Assembly (NCBI RefSeq): GCF_051488665.1
Contig: NZ_JBPSEG010000002.1
Span: 124,001 to 188,000, forward strand
Source of the DNA: Melioribacter sp051488665
Lineage (GTDB): Bacteria; Bacteroidota; Ignavibacteria; Ignavibacteriales; Melioribacteraceae
DNA length: 64,000 nt
Direction: 5' to 3'
How positions within the stretch are numbered: the first letter of the stretch is position 1; each line of letters begins with the position of its first letter. Positions 35,486 to 43,959 of this stretch are shown here, piece by piece. Position numbers and translations under genes: made by a program. The notes under the pieces were generated by a model. The model had not been told where the DNA came from. It made no database searches and saw only the letters and a program-made list of their open reading frames with translations.

Positions 35486-36853
35486 TCAATGCTCCTTATG
35501 AGAAGGTTGAGCCCCGTCAACAACCGCTTTAACTTCGGCGATCGATACAACGGGCAATGCTTTCGTAAAGAGTAAAATCCACGTAAAGAAAAATCCGAAA
35601 CTTCCTATTAAAATCATAAAGTCGACCAGGCTCGGCGTAAAATACTGCCAGCTCGAAGGCAAATAATCTCTCGACAACGAAGTAACAACTATTACAAAAC
35701 GTTCGAACCACATGCCGATATTCACAAACACCGCGATTACAAACATTACGGGGATGGTTCTTCTTATTTTTTTGAACCAGAATAATTGCGGCGCAAGAAC
35801 GTTACACGAAACCATTATCCAGTAAGCCCAGGCATAAGGACCGAAAGCGCGATTGATAAACGTAAATTGTTCCGGTTGAACCCCGCTGTACCAGGCAATA
35901 AAAAACTCCATCGAATATGCATAACCGACCATCGAACCCGTAAGCAGAATAATTTTGTTCATTCGTTCAAGCGTATCGATCGTAATGATATGTTCGTAAT
36001 TGAAAATTTTTCTGACGAAGATCAAAACGTTCTGTACCATCGCGAATCCAGAGAATACGGCGCCTGCCACGAAGTAGGGCGGGAATATCGTGGTGTGCCA
36101 TCCGGGGAGTATCGAAACCGCAAAATCGAAACTGACGATAGTGTGAACCGAAAGAACAAGCGGCGTTGCAAATCCCGCTAAGATCAAATAGACCATTTCA
36201 TAATGCTGCCAGTGCCTGTTAGAAAATCTCCAGCCGAGACTGAATATCGAATAGATTACTTTTTTAATTTTGTTTGATGTTTTCTCTCTCAAAGTGGCAA
36301 AGTCGGGAATCAATCCGACATACCAGAAAATCAAAGAGACAGTCAGATAAGTCGATACCGCAAAAACGTCCCACAGAAGAGGCGAAGTAAAATTGACCCA
36401 GATTGAATGTTGATTGGGATACGGGAAAAGATATCCTGCCAGCCACGGTCTGCCGGTATGAATTAGCGGGAATATACCTGCAGTCATCACTGCGAAAATA
36501 GTCATGCCTTCGGCAAAGCGTGCTATTCCCGTACGCCATTTCTGCCTGAATAAAAAGAGAATTGCCGAAATCAAAGTTCCTGCGTGACCGATACCGACCC
36601 AGAATACGAAATTGACAATGCCGAAACCCCAAGCCACCGGAATTTGATTGCCCCACGTTCCGATACCGTAATAAAAAGTCATAAACAGACCGACGACGAA
36701 CAGACCGAGCATTGACAGAGTGATTGACAAAGCGATATAAAATTTCTTATCCGGCTTTGTCTCCAGCGGTTTCGAAATCAAATCGTCGAGAGACCTCAAC
36801 GGCGGTCTGCCTTCTATTACCGAAGCTTCGTGCGTGTAATCGACTGAACTCAC
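35486..36853 (-). CDS. actC: Alternative complex III quinol-binding membrane subunit ActC (NrfD-like)
   Basis: ActC is the NrfD/PsrC-like membrane subunit that carries the probable menaquinol site beside the ActB iron-sulfur chain. The 455-aa protein has about ten spans with family segments VNFVFWVGIGHAGTLISAILFLFRQKWR, FPLIHTGRPWLAGYLFPYPNQ and HTIVSFDFAVSILPGWHTTIFPPYFVAGA. The last of these includes the His-Asp area found near the quinone pocket. Its start overlaps the actB end by 4 bases, showing tight coupling. Secure. Confidence 0.95.
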   Translation of the reverse strand: MSSVDYTHEASVIEGRPPLRSLDDLISKPLETKPDKKFYIALSITLSMLGLFVVGLFMTFYYGIGTWGNQIPVAWGFGIVNFVFWVGIGHAGTLISAILFLFRQKWRTGIARFAEGMTIFAVMTAGIFPLIHTGRPWLAGYLFPYPNQHSIWVNFTSPLLWDVFAVSTYLTVSLIFWYVGLIPDFATLREKTSNKIKKVIYSIFSLGWRFSNRHWQHYEMVYLILAGFATPLVLSVHTIVSFDFAVSILPGWHTTIFPPYFVAGAVFSGFAMVQNVLIFVRKIFNYEHIITIDTLERMNKIILLTGSMVGYAYSMEFFIAWYSGVQPEQFTFINRAFGPYAWAYWIMVSCNVLAPQLFWFKKIRRTIPVMFVIAVFVNIGMWFERFVIVVTSLSRDYLPSSWQYFTPSLVDFMILIGSFGFFFTWILLFTKALPVVSIAEVKAVVDGAQPSHKEH

Positions 36854-39800
36854 TGAATTTCCTCCGTATGGATGTTCCTGATTTTAGCTAAATACGAGAT
36901 GTTCGGTTTCACATTCAAAGTTTCCAATACGTGATATGCAAGGTCGTGTCCTCTTAACTTTGCAATTTCCGAATCCGGGTCGTTCACGTTTCCGAATACA
37001 ATCGCTTGCGAAGGGCACGCTTGCTGGCAGGCGGTTTGAATTCCATCGCCTTTAAATTCTTCGCCGCGCGCTATGGCTTCGGAACGGGCTTCCATAATTC
37101 TCTGAATGCAGAAAGTGCATTTTTCCATAACGCCCCTGGAACGAACTGTAACTTCTGGATTATTTACAAGCGAGGTCAATTCGTTTTCATAATATGCGTC
37201 TTCAAAATGATCCCTGTAATTGTAAAAGTTGAATCTTCTCACTTTATAAGGACAGTTATTCGAACAATATCTGGTCCCGACGCAGCGGTTGTAAACCATT
37301 TGATTCAAACCGTCGGGGCTGTGATTGGTAGCATTAACCGGACAAACATTTTCACACGGCGCATTGTCGCAATGCTGGCACAACATGGGCTGATTGCTTA
37401 CCACGGGGTCTTCAGGAGCGCCGGAGTAGTATCTGTCAATTCGAATCCATTGCATTTCCCTTCCTTTGGCAACCTGGTCTTTTCCGACTACGGGCACATT
37501 GTTCTCAACGCTGCAAGATGCGACGCACGCATTGCATCCCGTACATTTATTCAGGTCGATTGCCATCGCCCATTTTACGCCGTCGTATTTATGCTCGTCG
37601 GTAATACTGAAAAGTTCGTGCTTTTCTTCGTGCAGGAAATGATGATTTTTATTGTATTGAGGAAGCGTGCCTTCCTGAATAATTTTTCTGATACGGTGGA
37701 AATCTTTTACAAATGTATCGTCGAGAGAATGGTGTTCCTGCGTTGAAGCAAGCGTATATTCGCCTTTGCCTTTTTTAATTTTCACGCCGGAGTGTATGAA
37801 CGGCGAATAGTCCGATTTTTTTGAAATGAATACCAGCGGGTTGAAACCGACGCCTTCACCCACTACGCCTACGCTTTTTCTGCCGTATCCGGCTTCGATA
37901 TGAAGCGTATCGTCGCTCATTCCCGGCTGAACAAATACAGGCAGCTCAAGACTATTTCCGTTATATGAAACTTCAGCCATGTCGTTCATTTCAAGATTCA
38001 TTTTCTTAGCCGTAGCGGGAGATATCGACAAGTAATTGTCCCACGTAACTTTCGTTACCGGATGAGGCAATTCCTGCAGCCAGCCGTTATTGGCATATCT
38101 GCCGTCGCCGATGAAATAACTTTCCGTTATCAACAAAGTATATTCGCCGGACGGAACTTTGGCATTCATCAACACCTTCAACGAGCCGGCATCAAATACG
38201 GGCTCGTTAGCGGTTTCATTAAATTCGACGAAGCCGTCGTGCAAAGACGCATACCAGAAAGCTTTGAAATCCGACGCGGGTTTTATTTTATTGTAAATTT
38301 GTTCTCTGCAAGTTTCGGCAATAAAATCGCGATACCTGCCGTCATTAAATTCATTTTCAATACCTTCCGACCATCGTAACAATACAGCTTCTTTCTGCCG
38401 CGTATCGAATATCGGCGCAATAACCGGCTGTTGCAAACCGTAAACGCCCTTACGTACATAATAGTCGCCCCAGCTTTCGAACTGAACGTTTTCTGGAAGC
38501 ACATAACCGCTCAAGTCGGCTGTTTCGCTTTTTGAGCTTGTAATCGTAACAACCGTCGGAACGGATTTAAGAGCTTCTGCATAACCGTAGTCTGCCGGTA
38601 GATGAAATACGGGATTCGTATCCAGATGGATTACAACGCCGACACTGCCTGCACGCATGCTGTCGCACAAAGCCTGGATTTCTTTCATACCCGACATTGG
38701 AAGCAGATCGACGAACGAATATTTCGAGTCGTACAAATTCTTATTACCGAGTATTTCGTTCAGTAAATTAGCTGCAAGATGCATTTCCACAGATAAATTA
38801 CTGCCCGCATAAACAATAGATTTTCCCCTGTTTGCGTCGAGGTCGTCGATCAGCAGTTTTATTTTTTCATCTTCCTGAAATTCCGCGAGATCGAATTTTC
38901 CGAGAAACGATTCGAAATCCGCAGGAAGTTTTAATTCGCTTCCTTTTTTATAAAGAGCGTTAGCCAAGCCCATTAATAAATTAAATTGCTTTAAGGGACT
39001 GACTCTAAGCCTGTAATCAGCCATCATCCCGGTAACGCTCATCCGGCTTTCGGCTATGTACAATCTGTTTAATTTTCCGTTATTAACAATATCCCGTCCT
39101 TGAGAAAATCTTCTTGTATTTTCGATGTAATTTCCTTCGTTGCCCAGGAAGTCGCCTTCGACGCTGAATATTACATCGGCTTGCTCCCATCGAATCGCAG
39201 TATATTCACTCGAGCCATAAGAAATTTCCCATGCTTTTTGGCGCGCGCTTTCATTGAAGAGTTGATAAGAATAAATTTTCGTCGTTGGATATTTATCCTT
39301 GAATTGTTTCATTACTCTTAAAGCGGAAGGAGATTTAACGCTTCCGGCAAAGAGAGCGATTTCTTTATTCTCCTCAACGGCTTTTCTCAACGCATCGACA
39401 ATTTCCGAATCGACTCTGTTCCAGTCCGCTCTTCTGCCTTTGATAATCGGGTAGCGGAGTCTTTCCGGGTCATATAAATTATAAATCGAAGCCTGACCTT
39501 TAGCGCACAATTTACCCCGATTAATCGGGTGTTCCGGATTGCCGTCGATTTTAATGGGTCTGCCTTCGCGCGTTTTAATCAAAACGCCGCATGCGCTTGA
39601 ACATCCTGCGCACGAAGAAGCGTAGTAATTTGCTTTACCGGGCAAAAGATGCTCGGGCTTTTTATTATTATAAGGAACTATTTCCCCTTTATCGCGATAA
39701 TCCGTACAAGCCGTAGCGCCGATTGCAGCCGTTGCAGAAACCAAAGCGAGAAATTTTCTGCGCGACAGTTTAGACAATTTATCGGGGTCGAAATCCTCGG

Positions 39801-39894
39801 TAACCCCTTCCATAAACTCATCCTCTTTAAGTTTACGAATCTCTTCGCTGTCGTTATAGTCTTTCAGGCTTTTCCAGAAATCTTTTTTGTCCAT
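36850..39894 (-). CDS. actB: Alternative complex III iron-sulfur/molybdopterin-like subunit ActB
   Basis: ActB is the large periplasmic-side electron-transfer subunit of ACIII. The 1014-aa protein has a twin-arginine motif, SRRKFLALV, displaced to about residue 43 behind a charged leader, the family-typical delayed Tat signal. Next comes a molybdopterin-oxidoreductase-like domain with no sign of a Mo-binding Ser/Cys that I can define, keeping a CAGCSSAC...LCAKGQ cysteine set (about 93-129). The C-terminal ferredoxin-like domain (from about 765) has CTGCNACVASC, CQHCDNAPCENVC, CVGTRYCSNNC and CTFC...CQQAC, ligands for four clusters. It is followed by actC with a 4-base overlap. tatC lies about 2 kb upstream of this gene. 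Confidence 0.95.
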   Translation of the reverse strand: MDKKDFWKSLKDYNDSEEIRKLKEDEFMEGVTEDFDPDKLSKLSRRKFLALVSATAAIGATACTDYRDKGEIVPYNNKKPEHLLPGKANYYASSCAGCSSACGVLIKTREGRPIKIDGNPEHPINRGKLCAKGQASIYNLYDPERLRYPIIKGRRADWNRVDSEIVDALRKAVEENKEIALFAGSVKSPSALRVMKQFKDKYPTTKIYSYQLFNESARQKAWEISYGSSEYTAIRWEQADVIFSVEGDFLGNEGNYIENTRRFSQGRDIVNNGKLNRLYIAESRMSVTGMMADYRLRVSPLKQFNLLMGLANALYKKGSELKLPADFESFLGKFDLAEFQEDEKIKLLIDDLDANRGKSIVYAGSNLSVEMHLAANLLNEILGNKNLYDSKYSFVDLLPMSGMKEIQALCDSMRAGSVGVVIHLDTNPVFHLPADYGYAEALKSVPTVVTITSSKSETADLSGYVLPENVQFESWGDYYVRKGVYGLQQPVIAPIFDTRQKEAVLLRWSEGIENEFNDGRYRDFIAETCREQIYNKIKPASDFKAFWYASLHDGFVEFNETANEPVFDAGSLKVLMNAKVPSGEYTLLITESYFIGDGRYANNGWLQELPHPVTKVTWDNYLSISPATAKKMNLEMNDMAEVSYNGNSLELPVFVQPGMSDDTLHIEAGYGRKSVGVVGEGVGFNPLVFISKKSDYSPFIHSGVKIKKGKGEYTLASTQEHHSLDDTFVKDFHRIRKIIQEGTLPQYNKNHHFLHEEKHELFSITDEHKYDGVKWAMAIDLNKCTGCNACVASCSVENNVPVVGKDQVAKGREMQWIRIDRYYSGAPEDPVVSNQPMLCQHCDNAPCENVCPVNATNHSPDGLNQMVYNRCVGTRYCSNNCPYKVRRFNFYNYRDHFEDAYYENELTSLVNNPEVTVRSRGVMEKCTFCIQRIMEARSEAIARGEEFKGDGIQTACQQACPSQAIVFGNVNDPDSEIAKLRGHDLAYHVLETLNVKPNISYLAKIRNIHTEEIQ

Positions 39895-39904
39895 AATTGA
39901 AACC

Positions 39905-40066
39905 TTATTTTACTCTTTTTACGGCGTCTTTATGAATGCTTACTTTTATTTTGTTATTGCTCTTAAATTTCAAAAATCTTTTGGGCAATAGACCGGCAAT
40001 GAATCCCGCCAGAGACAAAACGCCGATTATTTCAAAAAATTTTCTTCTCTTATAAATTCTTTCCAT
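39905..40066 (-). CDS. Small Tat-motif-like membrane peptide, 53 aa
   Basis: This short frame lies between actA and actB and is preceded by a good Shine-Dalgarno (GGAG 5 bases before the ATG at 40066). The product starts with RIYKRRKFFEIIG, which resembles a twin-arginine motif, followed by one hydrophobic segment (about residues 12-25) and a strongly basic tail ending KDAVKRVK. I chose this ATG over an upstream in-frame start inside actA because of the ribosome site. Its position suggests a small accessory subunit or assembly factor of ACIII. I know of no defined function. Confidence 0.65.
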   Translation of the reverse strand: MERIYKRRKFFEIIGVLSLAGFIAGLLPKRFLKFKSNNKIKVSIHKDAVKRVK

Positions 40067-40077
40067 TTTCTCTCCGG

Positions 40078-40650
40078 CTATCTGTGACAAGCAAAACAAT
40101 TTTCAGGACCGTTTTTTACGTCCTTCAGATACGGTAAATTTTCATGCGGACTGCGATGGCAATCGAGACACGCAGCCATCGTAAACTGTCTGACCTGAGA
40201 AATTTTTTCCATCTGAGCCACGTCGCCGTGACAGCTTTCGCATTGAATGCCTTTATTGACATGGACGCTGTGATTGAAATAAGCGTAATCGGGCACTTTA
40301 TGAATTCTCTTCCAGGGAACCGGTTTGTTTTCTTCGTAGTATTTTGTGAGTTTAATTATTTCAGGACTATCCTTGCGGGCATAAGTATGACAATTCATAC
40401 AGATGTTGACGGAAGGAATTGCCGCATGCCTTGACTTTTCGACGCCTACGTGACAATATTGACAATCGATAGCCATATCGCCGGCGTGAAGTTTGTGTGA
40501 AAAATTAATCGGTTGTTCAGGCTCGTACCCGAGACCGTCCCGCTCCGGACGCGAAACATAATAGGTAACGATAAAAGTTGAAATAATGACAAATAATGTC
40601 AGAGGCAACCGAATTTTAAGAAGATAATCCAAATAATGTTTTTTCATCAA
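40078..40650 (-). CDS. actA: Alternative complex III pentaheme cytochrome ActA
   Basis: ActA is the membrane-anchored multiheme cytochrome c of ACIII. The 190-aa protein has one N-terminal span (about 12-30) and exactly five CxxCH motifs: CQYCH, CMNCH, CESCH, CLDCH and CFACH, the last at the C-terminus. Five hemes is the number known for ActA, and the order before actB is the canonical one. It is the first gene of the ACIII/oxidase operon, with 108 non-coding bases before it. Confidence 0.95.
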   Translation of the reverse strand: MMKKHYLDYLLKIRLPLTLFVIISTFIVTYYVSRPERDGLGYEPEQPINFSHKLHAGDMAIDCQYCHVGVEKSRHAAIPSVNICMNCHTYARKDSPEIIKLTKYYEENKPVPWKRIHKVPDYAYFNHSVHVNKGIQCESCHGDVAQMEKISQVRQFTMAACLDCHRSPHENLPYLKDVKNGPENCFACHR

Positions 40651-40758
40651 TAGCTCTGAATTAAGATTAATAATAAGATATTATGTACAATTATCTGAAT
40701 TCAAGATTTAAATATACACAACAATGAGAATCTAACAAAAATTCATTAATAGAAAAAA
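40651..40758 (-). promoter_or_regulatory. AT-rich leader and likely promoter region of the ACIII operon
   Basis: The gap upstream of actA is very AT-rich. On the minus strand TTTTTG is followed after 19 bases by TATATTTA, near the Bacteroidota promoter consensus (TTTG, then TAnnTTTG, mismatched at the last base). A sigma-70 like TAATAT also occurs closer to the gene. In such composition these matches are weak evidence; only the region as a whole can be named the likely promoter. Confidence 0.35.
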
Positions 40759-41739
40759 TTATTTTTTTCGTTCAACGACAAATTGAACGAGCCCCGAGAG
40801 AGAATTTTTTACGTCGCAATCGTCGAACTTATCCAAACATTCCAACGCCTTACGAGCATATTCATTGGCTTTTTCTTCGGCGTAACTAATGCCGTCGTAT
40901 TTTTTTACAAATTCAATAATGGCATGAACGTCCAGATTTTTACCGCCGTTTTTAATTAATTTCAAGATTGACTTGGATTCATCTTTATCGGCTTCACTCA
41001 ATGCGTGTATAAGCGGCAGAGTAAGCTTACGCTCCTTTATGTCGCCCGCCAGCGGTTTGCCCAGAACGCTAGATTTACCTATAAAGTCGAGTATATCGTC
41101 GCGAATTTGGAATGCAATGCCGAGGTTTTCTCCGAATTGACGCATGGAATTAATTTTATCCGTGTCGTTCGTTGCCGCCATAGCTCCTATTTCGCAGCAA
41201 GTCGACAATAACGACGCCGTTTTATCGGAAATAATTCTGAAATAAGTTGACTCGTCGTTATTCAGCTTTCTCGTTTTTCTTATCTGCAGCAGTTCGCCTT
41301 CCGACATTCTTTTTACTGTATTGGTAATCACTTTTAGGAAATCGTGATCTTCATTCTCGACGGCTAACATAAGTCCCTTTGCCAGCAGATAGTCGCCCAT
41401 CAGAACGGCAATTTTATTTTTCCATATTGCATTTATCGACGGAAAATTTCGCCTTGTATCGGCATTGTCAACTACATCGTCGTGCACCAAAGTTGCTGTG
41501 TGGAGCAATTCAACCAGTCCGGCTCCTCTGTAACTTCTTTCAGTAATGCCCCCGGAAATTTTACTTGAAAGCAACACCAGCAGAGGACGAATCTTCTTGC
41601 CCTTCTGTTTTAGAATATACTTGGCGACCAGATCGACAATGCCTACATTCGACTTTAACGAATCTTTGAAAACGGCATTGAATTCTTTTAATTCTTTATC
41701 GACGCTGTGCGATATATCGGAAAGCGTATATATGCTCAA
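40759..41739 (-). CDS. Trans-polyprenyl diphosphate synthase
   Basis: The enzyme elongates isoprenyl diphosphate chains, most probably for the menaquinone side chain. The 326-aa protein has the first Asp-rich motif HDDVVDNADTRR near residues 88-99 and the second, RDDILDF, near residue 215, with LLSTCCEIGAMAA and GKPLAGDIKERKLTLPLIHAL also typical of long-chain all-trans synthases (IspB/HepT type). The chain length cannot be fixed from motifs alone. It overlaps tatC by 4 bases and is the last gene of the glyA-tatC unit. It would supply the quinone pool used by ACIII. Confidence 0.92.
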   Translation of the reverse strand: MSIYTLSDISHSVDKELKEFNAVFKDSLKSNVGIVDLVAKYILKQKGKKIRPLLVLLSSKISGGITERSYRGAGLVELLHTATLVHDDVVDNADTRRNFPSINAIWKNKIAVLMGDYLLAKGLMLAVENEDHDFLKVITNTVKRMSEGELLQIRKTRKLNNDESTYFRIISDKTASLLSTCCEIGAMAATNDTDKINSMRQFGENLGIAFQIRDDILDFIGKSSVLGKPLAGDIKERKLTLPLIHALSEADKDESKSILKLIKNGGKNLDVHAIIEFVKKYDGISYAEEKANEYARKALECLDKFDDCDVKNSLSGLVQFVVERKK

Positions 41740-42491
41740 TTTTTCTTCTGGAATATTTTTGAAACTAAAATACTTATTTCGTATAAGAAAACCAATGGAA
41801 CTGCCAGAATAATCTGGGATACCGGGTCGGTTCCCGGAGTAAGAATTGCGGCAAGTATTAATATGGCAATAATTGCATGCCTGCGGTAACGTCTCATTAA
41901 GCCGGGATTAAGTATCCCAATCTTTGTCAGAAAAAAAGAAAGCATCGGAAGTTCAAATACGAGTCCGGCGCCGATAATTACGCTTAAAATTATCGAGAAG
42001 TATTCGTCGATTGCAAAATTATTTTCGATAGCTTCCGAGCCGAATTCAGCCGCGAATTTCAACGTCAAAGGCAGCATTACGAAATACGCGAATACTACTC
42101 CCGCCAAAAAACAAAACGTTGTAAAAAGAACTATCGACGAAATATATTTTTTTTCGTTTTTCTTTAATGCCGGAGCTATAAATTTCCAGAACTGGTAGAC
42201 TACATTCGGGAAACTAAAAATCAGTCCTACGATTATAGCTACCTGAAAATAAAGGAACAATTGTCCGAACGGTCTGAGATTTTGCAGTTTGATATTTGAC
42301 TGCCGGGCAGGCAATAAAAGAACGCCGTCAATAATAAAGTCAATAAATACCCATGCAATGATTGTTCCTATTACGATTCCGATCAAGGAATAAATTATTC
42401 GCCACCTCAATTCTTCGAGGTGTTCCAGGAAAGTCATTTCGACTTCGCCGGACTCGTTTTCTTCATTCAGGAGTTTGGTGTCTTCCGCCAC
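41736..42491 (-). CDS. tatC: Sec-independent protein translocase TatC
   Basis: TatC recognises twin-arginine signal peptides and exports folded proteins. The 251-aa protein has the hallmark FLEHLEELRWRIIYSLIG near residues 21-38, six spans, the FSFPNVVYQFWKFIAPAL loop near 93 and the acidic residue area at VFELPMLSFFLTKIGI. An acidic N-terminus precedes the motif. It lies between glyA and the polyprenyl synthase gene, upstream of the ACIII operon whose ActB has a Tat signal. TatA/B genes are not in the window. Confidence 0.96.
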   Translation of the reverse strand: MAEDTKLLNEENESGEVEMTFLEHLEELRWRIIYSLIGIVIGTIIAWVFIDFIIDGVLLLPARQSNIKLQNLRPFGQLFLYFQVAIIVGLIFSFPNVVYQFWKFIAPALKKNEKKYISSIVLFTTFCFLAGVVFAYFVMLPLTLKFAAEFGSEAIENNFAIDEYFSIILSVIIGAGLVFELPMLSFFLTKIGILNPGLMRRYRRHAIIAILILAAILTPGTDPVSQIILAVPLVFLYEISILVSKIFQKKN

Positions 42492-42495
42492 GTAA

Positions 42496-43797
42496 TCAAC
42501 CGTTAATTAATTCCGGATAAAGCGGGAATTTAGAGCAAAGCTCTTTTACTTCCGATTTAATTTTATTCAATTCTTCTTCGTTGTCGACGTTTTTAATCGC
42601 TCTGTCGATAAACGAAGCAATTATTTTCATTTCGTTTTCTTTCATACCGCGCGTTGTAACAGCCGGAGTGCCGATTCTTATACCGCTTGTTACAAACGGG
42701 CTTTTCGTATCGAAAGGAATCATATTTTTATTGACCGTCATTCCTGCGGCGCCCAAAGCATTCTCGGCTTTTTTACCGCTTATATTTTTGTTTGTTAAAT
42801 CGATAAGCATAAGGTGATTGTCCGTACCGCCCGATACAACTTCGTATCCCAGAGCCATTAATTCCGACGCAAGAGTTTTTGCGTTAGTAATTACCTGTCT
42901 GGCATAAACTTCAAACGAATCCTGAAGAGCTTCGCCGAATGCGACGGCTTTTGCCATTATAACGTGCATGAGAGGACCGCCCTGAATTCCGGGCATTACC
43001 ATACCGTCAAAAATTTCGGACATTAATTTAAGCCTGTCGCCTTTGACGGTTTTTATACCCATCGGATTTTCTTTGTCTTTTCCGATTAGAATCACTCCGC
43101 CTCTGGGACCTCTCAATGTTTTGTGCGTTGTGGATGTAACCACATCGCAGTAAGGCAGAGGATTATTCAATAAACCTTTTGCAATCAAGCCCGCCGGATG
43201 AGCCATGTCGCACATTAAAAATGCTCCTACTTTATCGGCGATCTCGCGGAACTTTTTATAATCCCAGTCGCGTGAATACGCGCTTGCCCCGGCGACGATA
43301 AGTTTCGGTTTCTCTTTTTTGGCTATATCTTCTATTAAATTATAATCGAGCAGTTTGGTTTCCTTGCTTAACGTATAAGAGACGGCATTATAAATTTGTC
43401 CCGAGAAATTCACAGGGGAACCGTGCGTAAGATGCCCGCCCTGGTCAAGACTCAGTCCGAGAATCTTGTCTCCCGGATTGAGCAGCGCCATAAAAACTGC
43501 CATGTTAGCCTGCGACCCGCTGTGAGGCTGAACGTTTACGTACTCCGCGCCGAACAACTTTTTCAATCTTTCGCGAGCCAGCTCCTCGGCCATATCGACG
43601 TACTCGCATCCGCCGTAATATCTTTTACCGGGATATCCTTCAGCATATTTATTGGTCAGCACAGAGCCCGTTGCGGCAAGCACAGCAAGACTGACAAAAT
43701 TTTCAGACGCTATTAATTCGAGGTTGTCTACTTGTCTTCCGATTTCAAGATTCAATATTTTGGAAATTTCAGGGTCATTAGCCAGATAATTAAGCAT
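42496..43797 (-). CDS. glyA: Serine hydroxymethyltransferase
   Basis: GlyA converts serine and tetrahydrofolate to glycine and 5,10-methylene-tetrahydrofolate with PLP. The 433-aa length is normal. It has IASENFVS near residue 29, TNKYAEGYPGKRYYGGCEYVD near 48-68, VQPHSGSQANMAV, the PLP lysine in TSTTHKTLRGPRGG near 227, and RIGTPAVTTRG. It is first in the glyA-tatC-polyprenyl synthase unit; about 100 non-coding bases separate it from the terminator of the next upstream unit. Confidence 0.97.
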   Translation of the reverse strand: MLNYLANDPEISKILNLEIGRQVDNLELIASENFVSLAVLAATGSVLTNKYAEGYPGKRYYGGCEYVDMAEELARERLKKLFGAEYVNVQPHSGSQANMAVFMALLNPGDKILGLSLDQGGHLTHGSPVNFSGQIYNAVSYTLSKETKLLDYNLIEDIAKKEKPKLIVAGASAYSRDWDYKKFREIADKVGAFLMCDMAHPAGLIAKGLLNNPLPYCDVVTSTTHKTLRGPRGGVILIGKDKENPMGIKTVKGDRLKLMSEIFDGMVMPGIQGGPLMHVIMAKAVAFGEALQDSFEVYARQVITNAKTLASELMALGYEVVSGGTDNHLMLIDLTNKNISGKKAENALGAAGMTVNKNMIPFDTKSPFVTSGIRIGTPAVTTRGMKENEMKIIASFIDRAIKNVDNEEELNKIKSEVKELCSKFPLYPELING

Positions 43798-43900
43798 AAC
43801 TTTTTCCTGTAATTAATTTTTAACACACAAATATAAAGTTTTCCTTTCGGTTATTCTAACATTAATTTGCTTTGATAAAAAATGATAATTGCCGATAGGC

Positions 43901-43934
43901 AAAAAAAAAAGCCGTCCCCGTTTAAAGAGACGGC
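43901..43934 (-). terminator. Rho-independent terminator after the glgA-TPR unit
   Basis: On the minus strand GCCGTC and GACGGC form a 6-bp GC-rich stem (43911-43934) around a 12-base loop, followed by ten T residues (43910-43901). This is the clearest intrinsic terminator in the window and lies 25 bases after the stop of the TPR gene. Confidence 0.92.
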
Positions 43935-43959
43935 AATTAATCTTAATTACATTAAATTC

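Noticed and set aside
41736..42491. TatC as part of the ACIII operon
   Set aside because: It is in the separate glyA-tatC-polyprenyl synthase unit, with a 108-base promoter-like gap before actA; only functional proximity is claimed.
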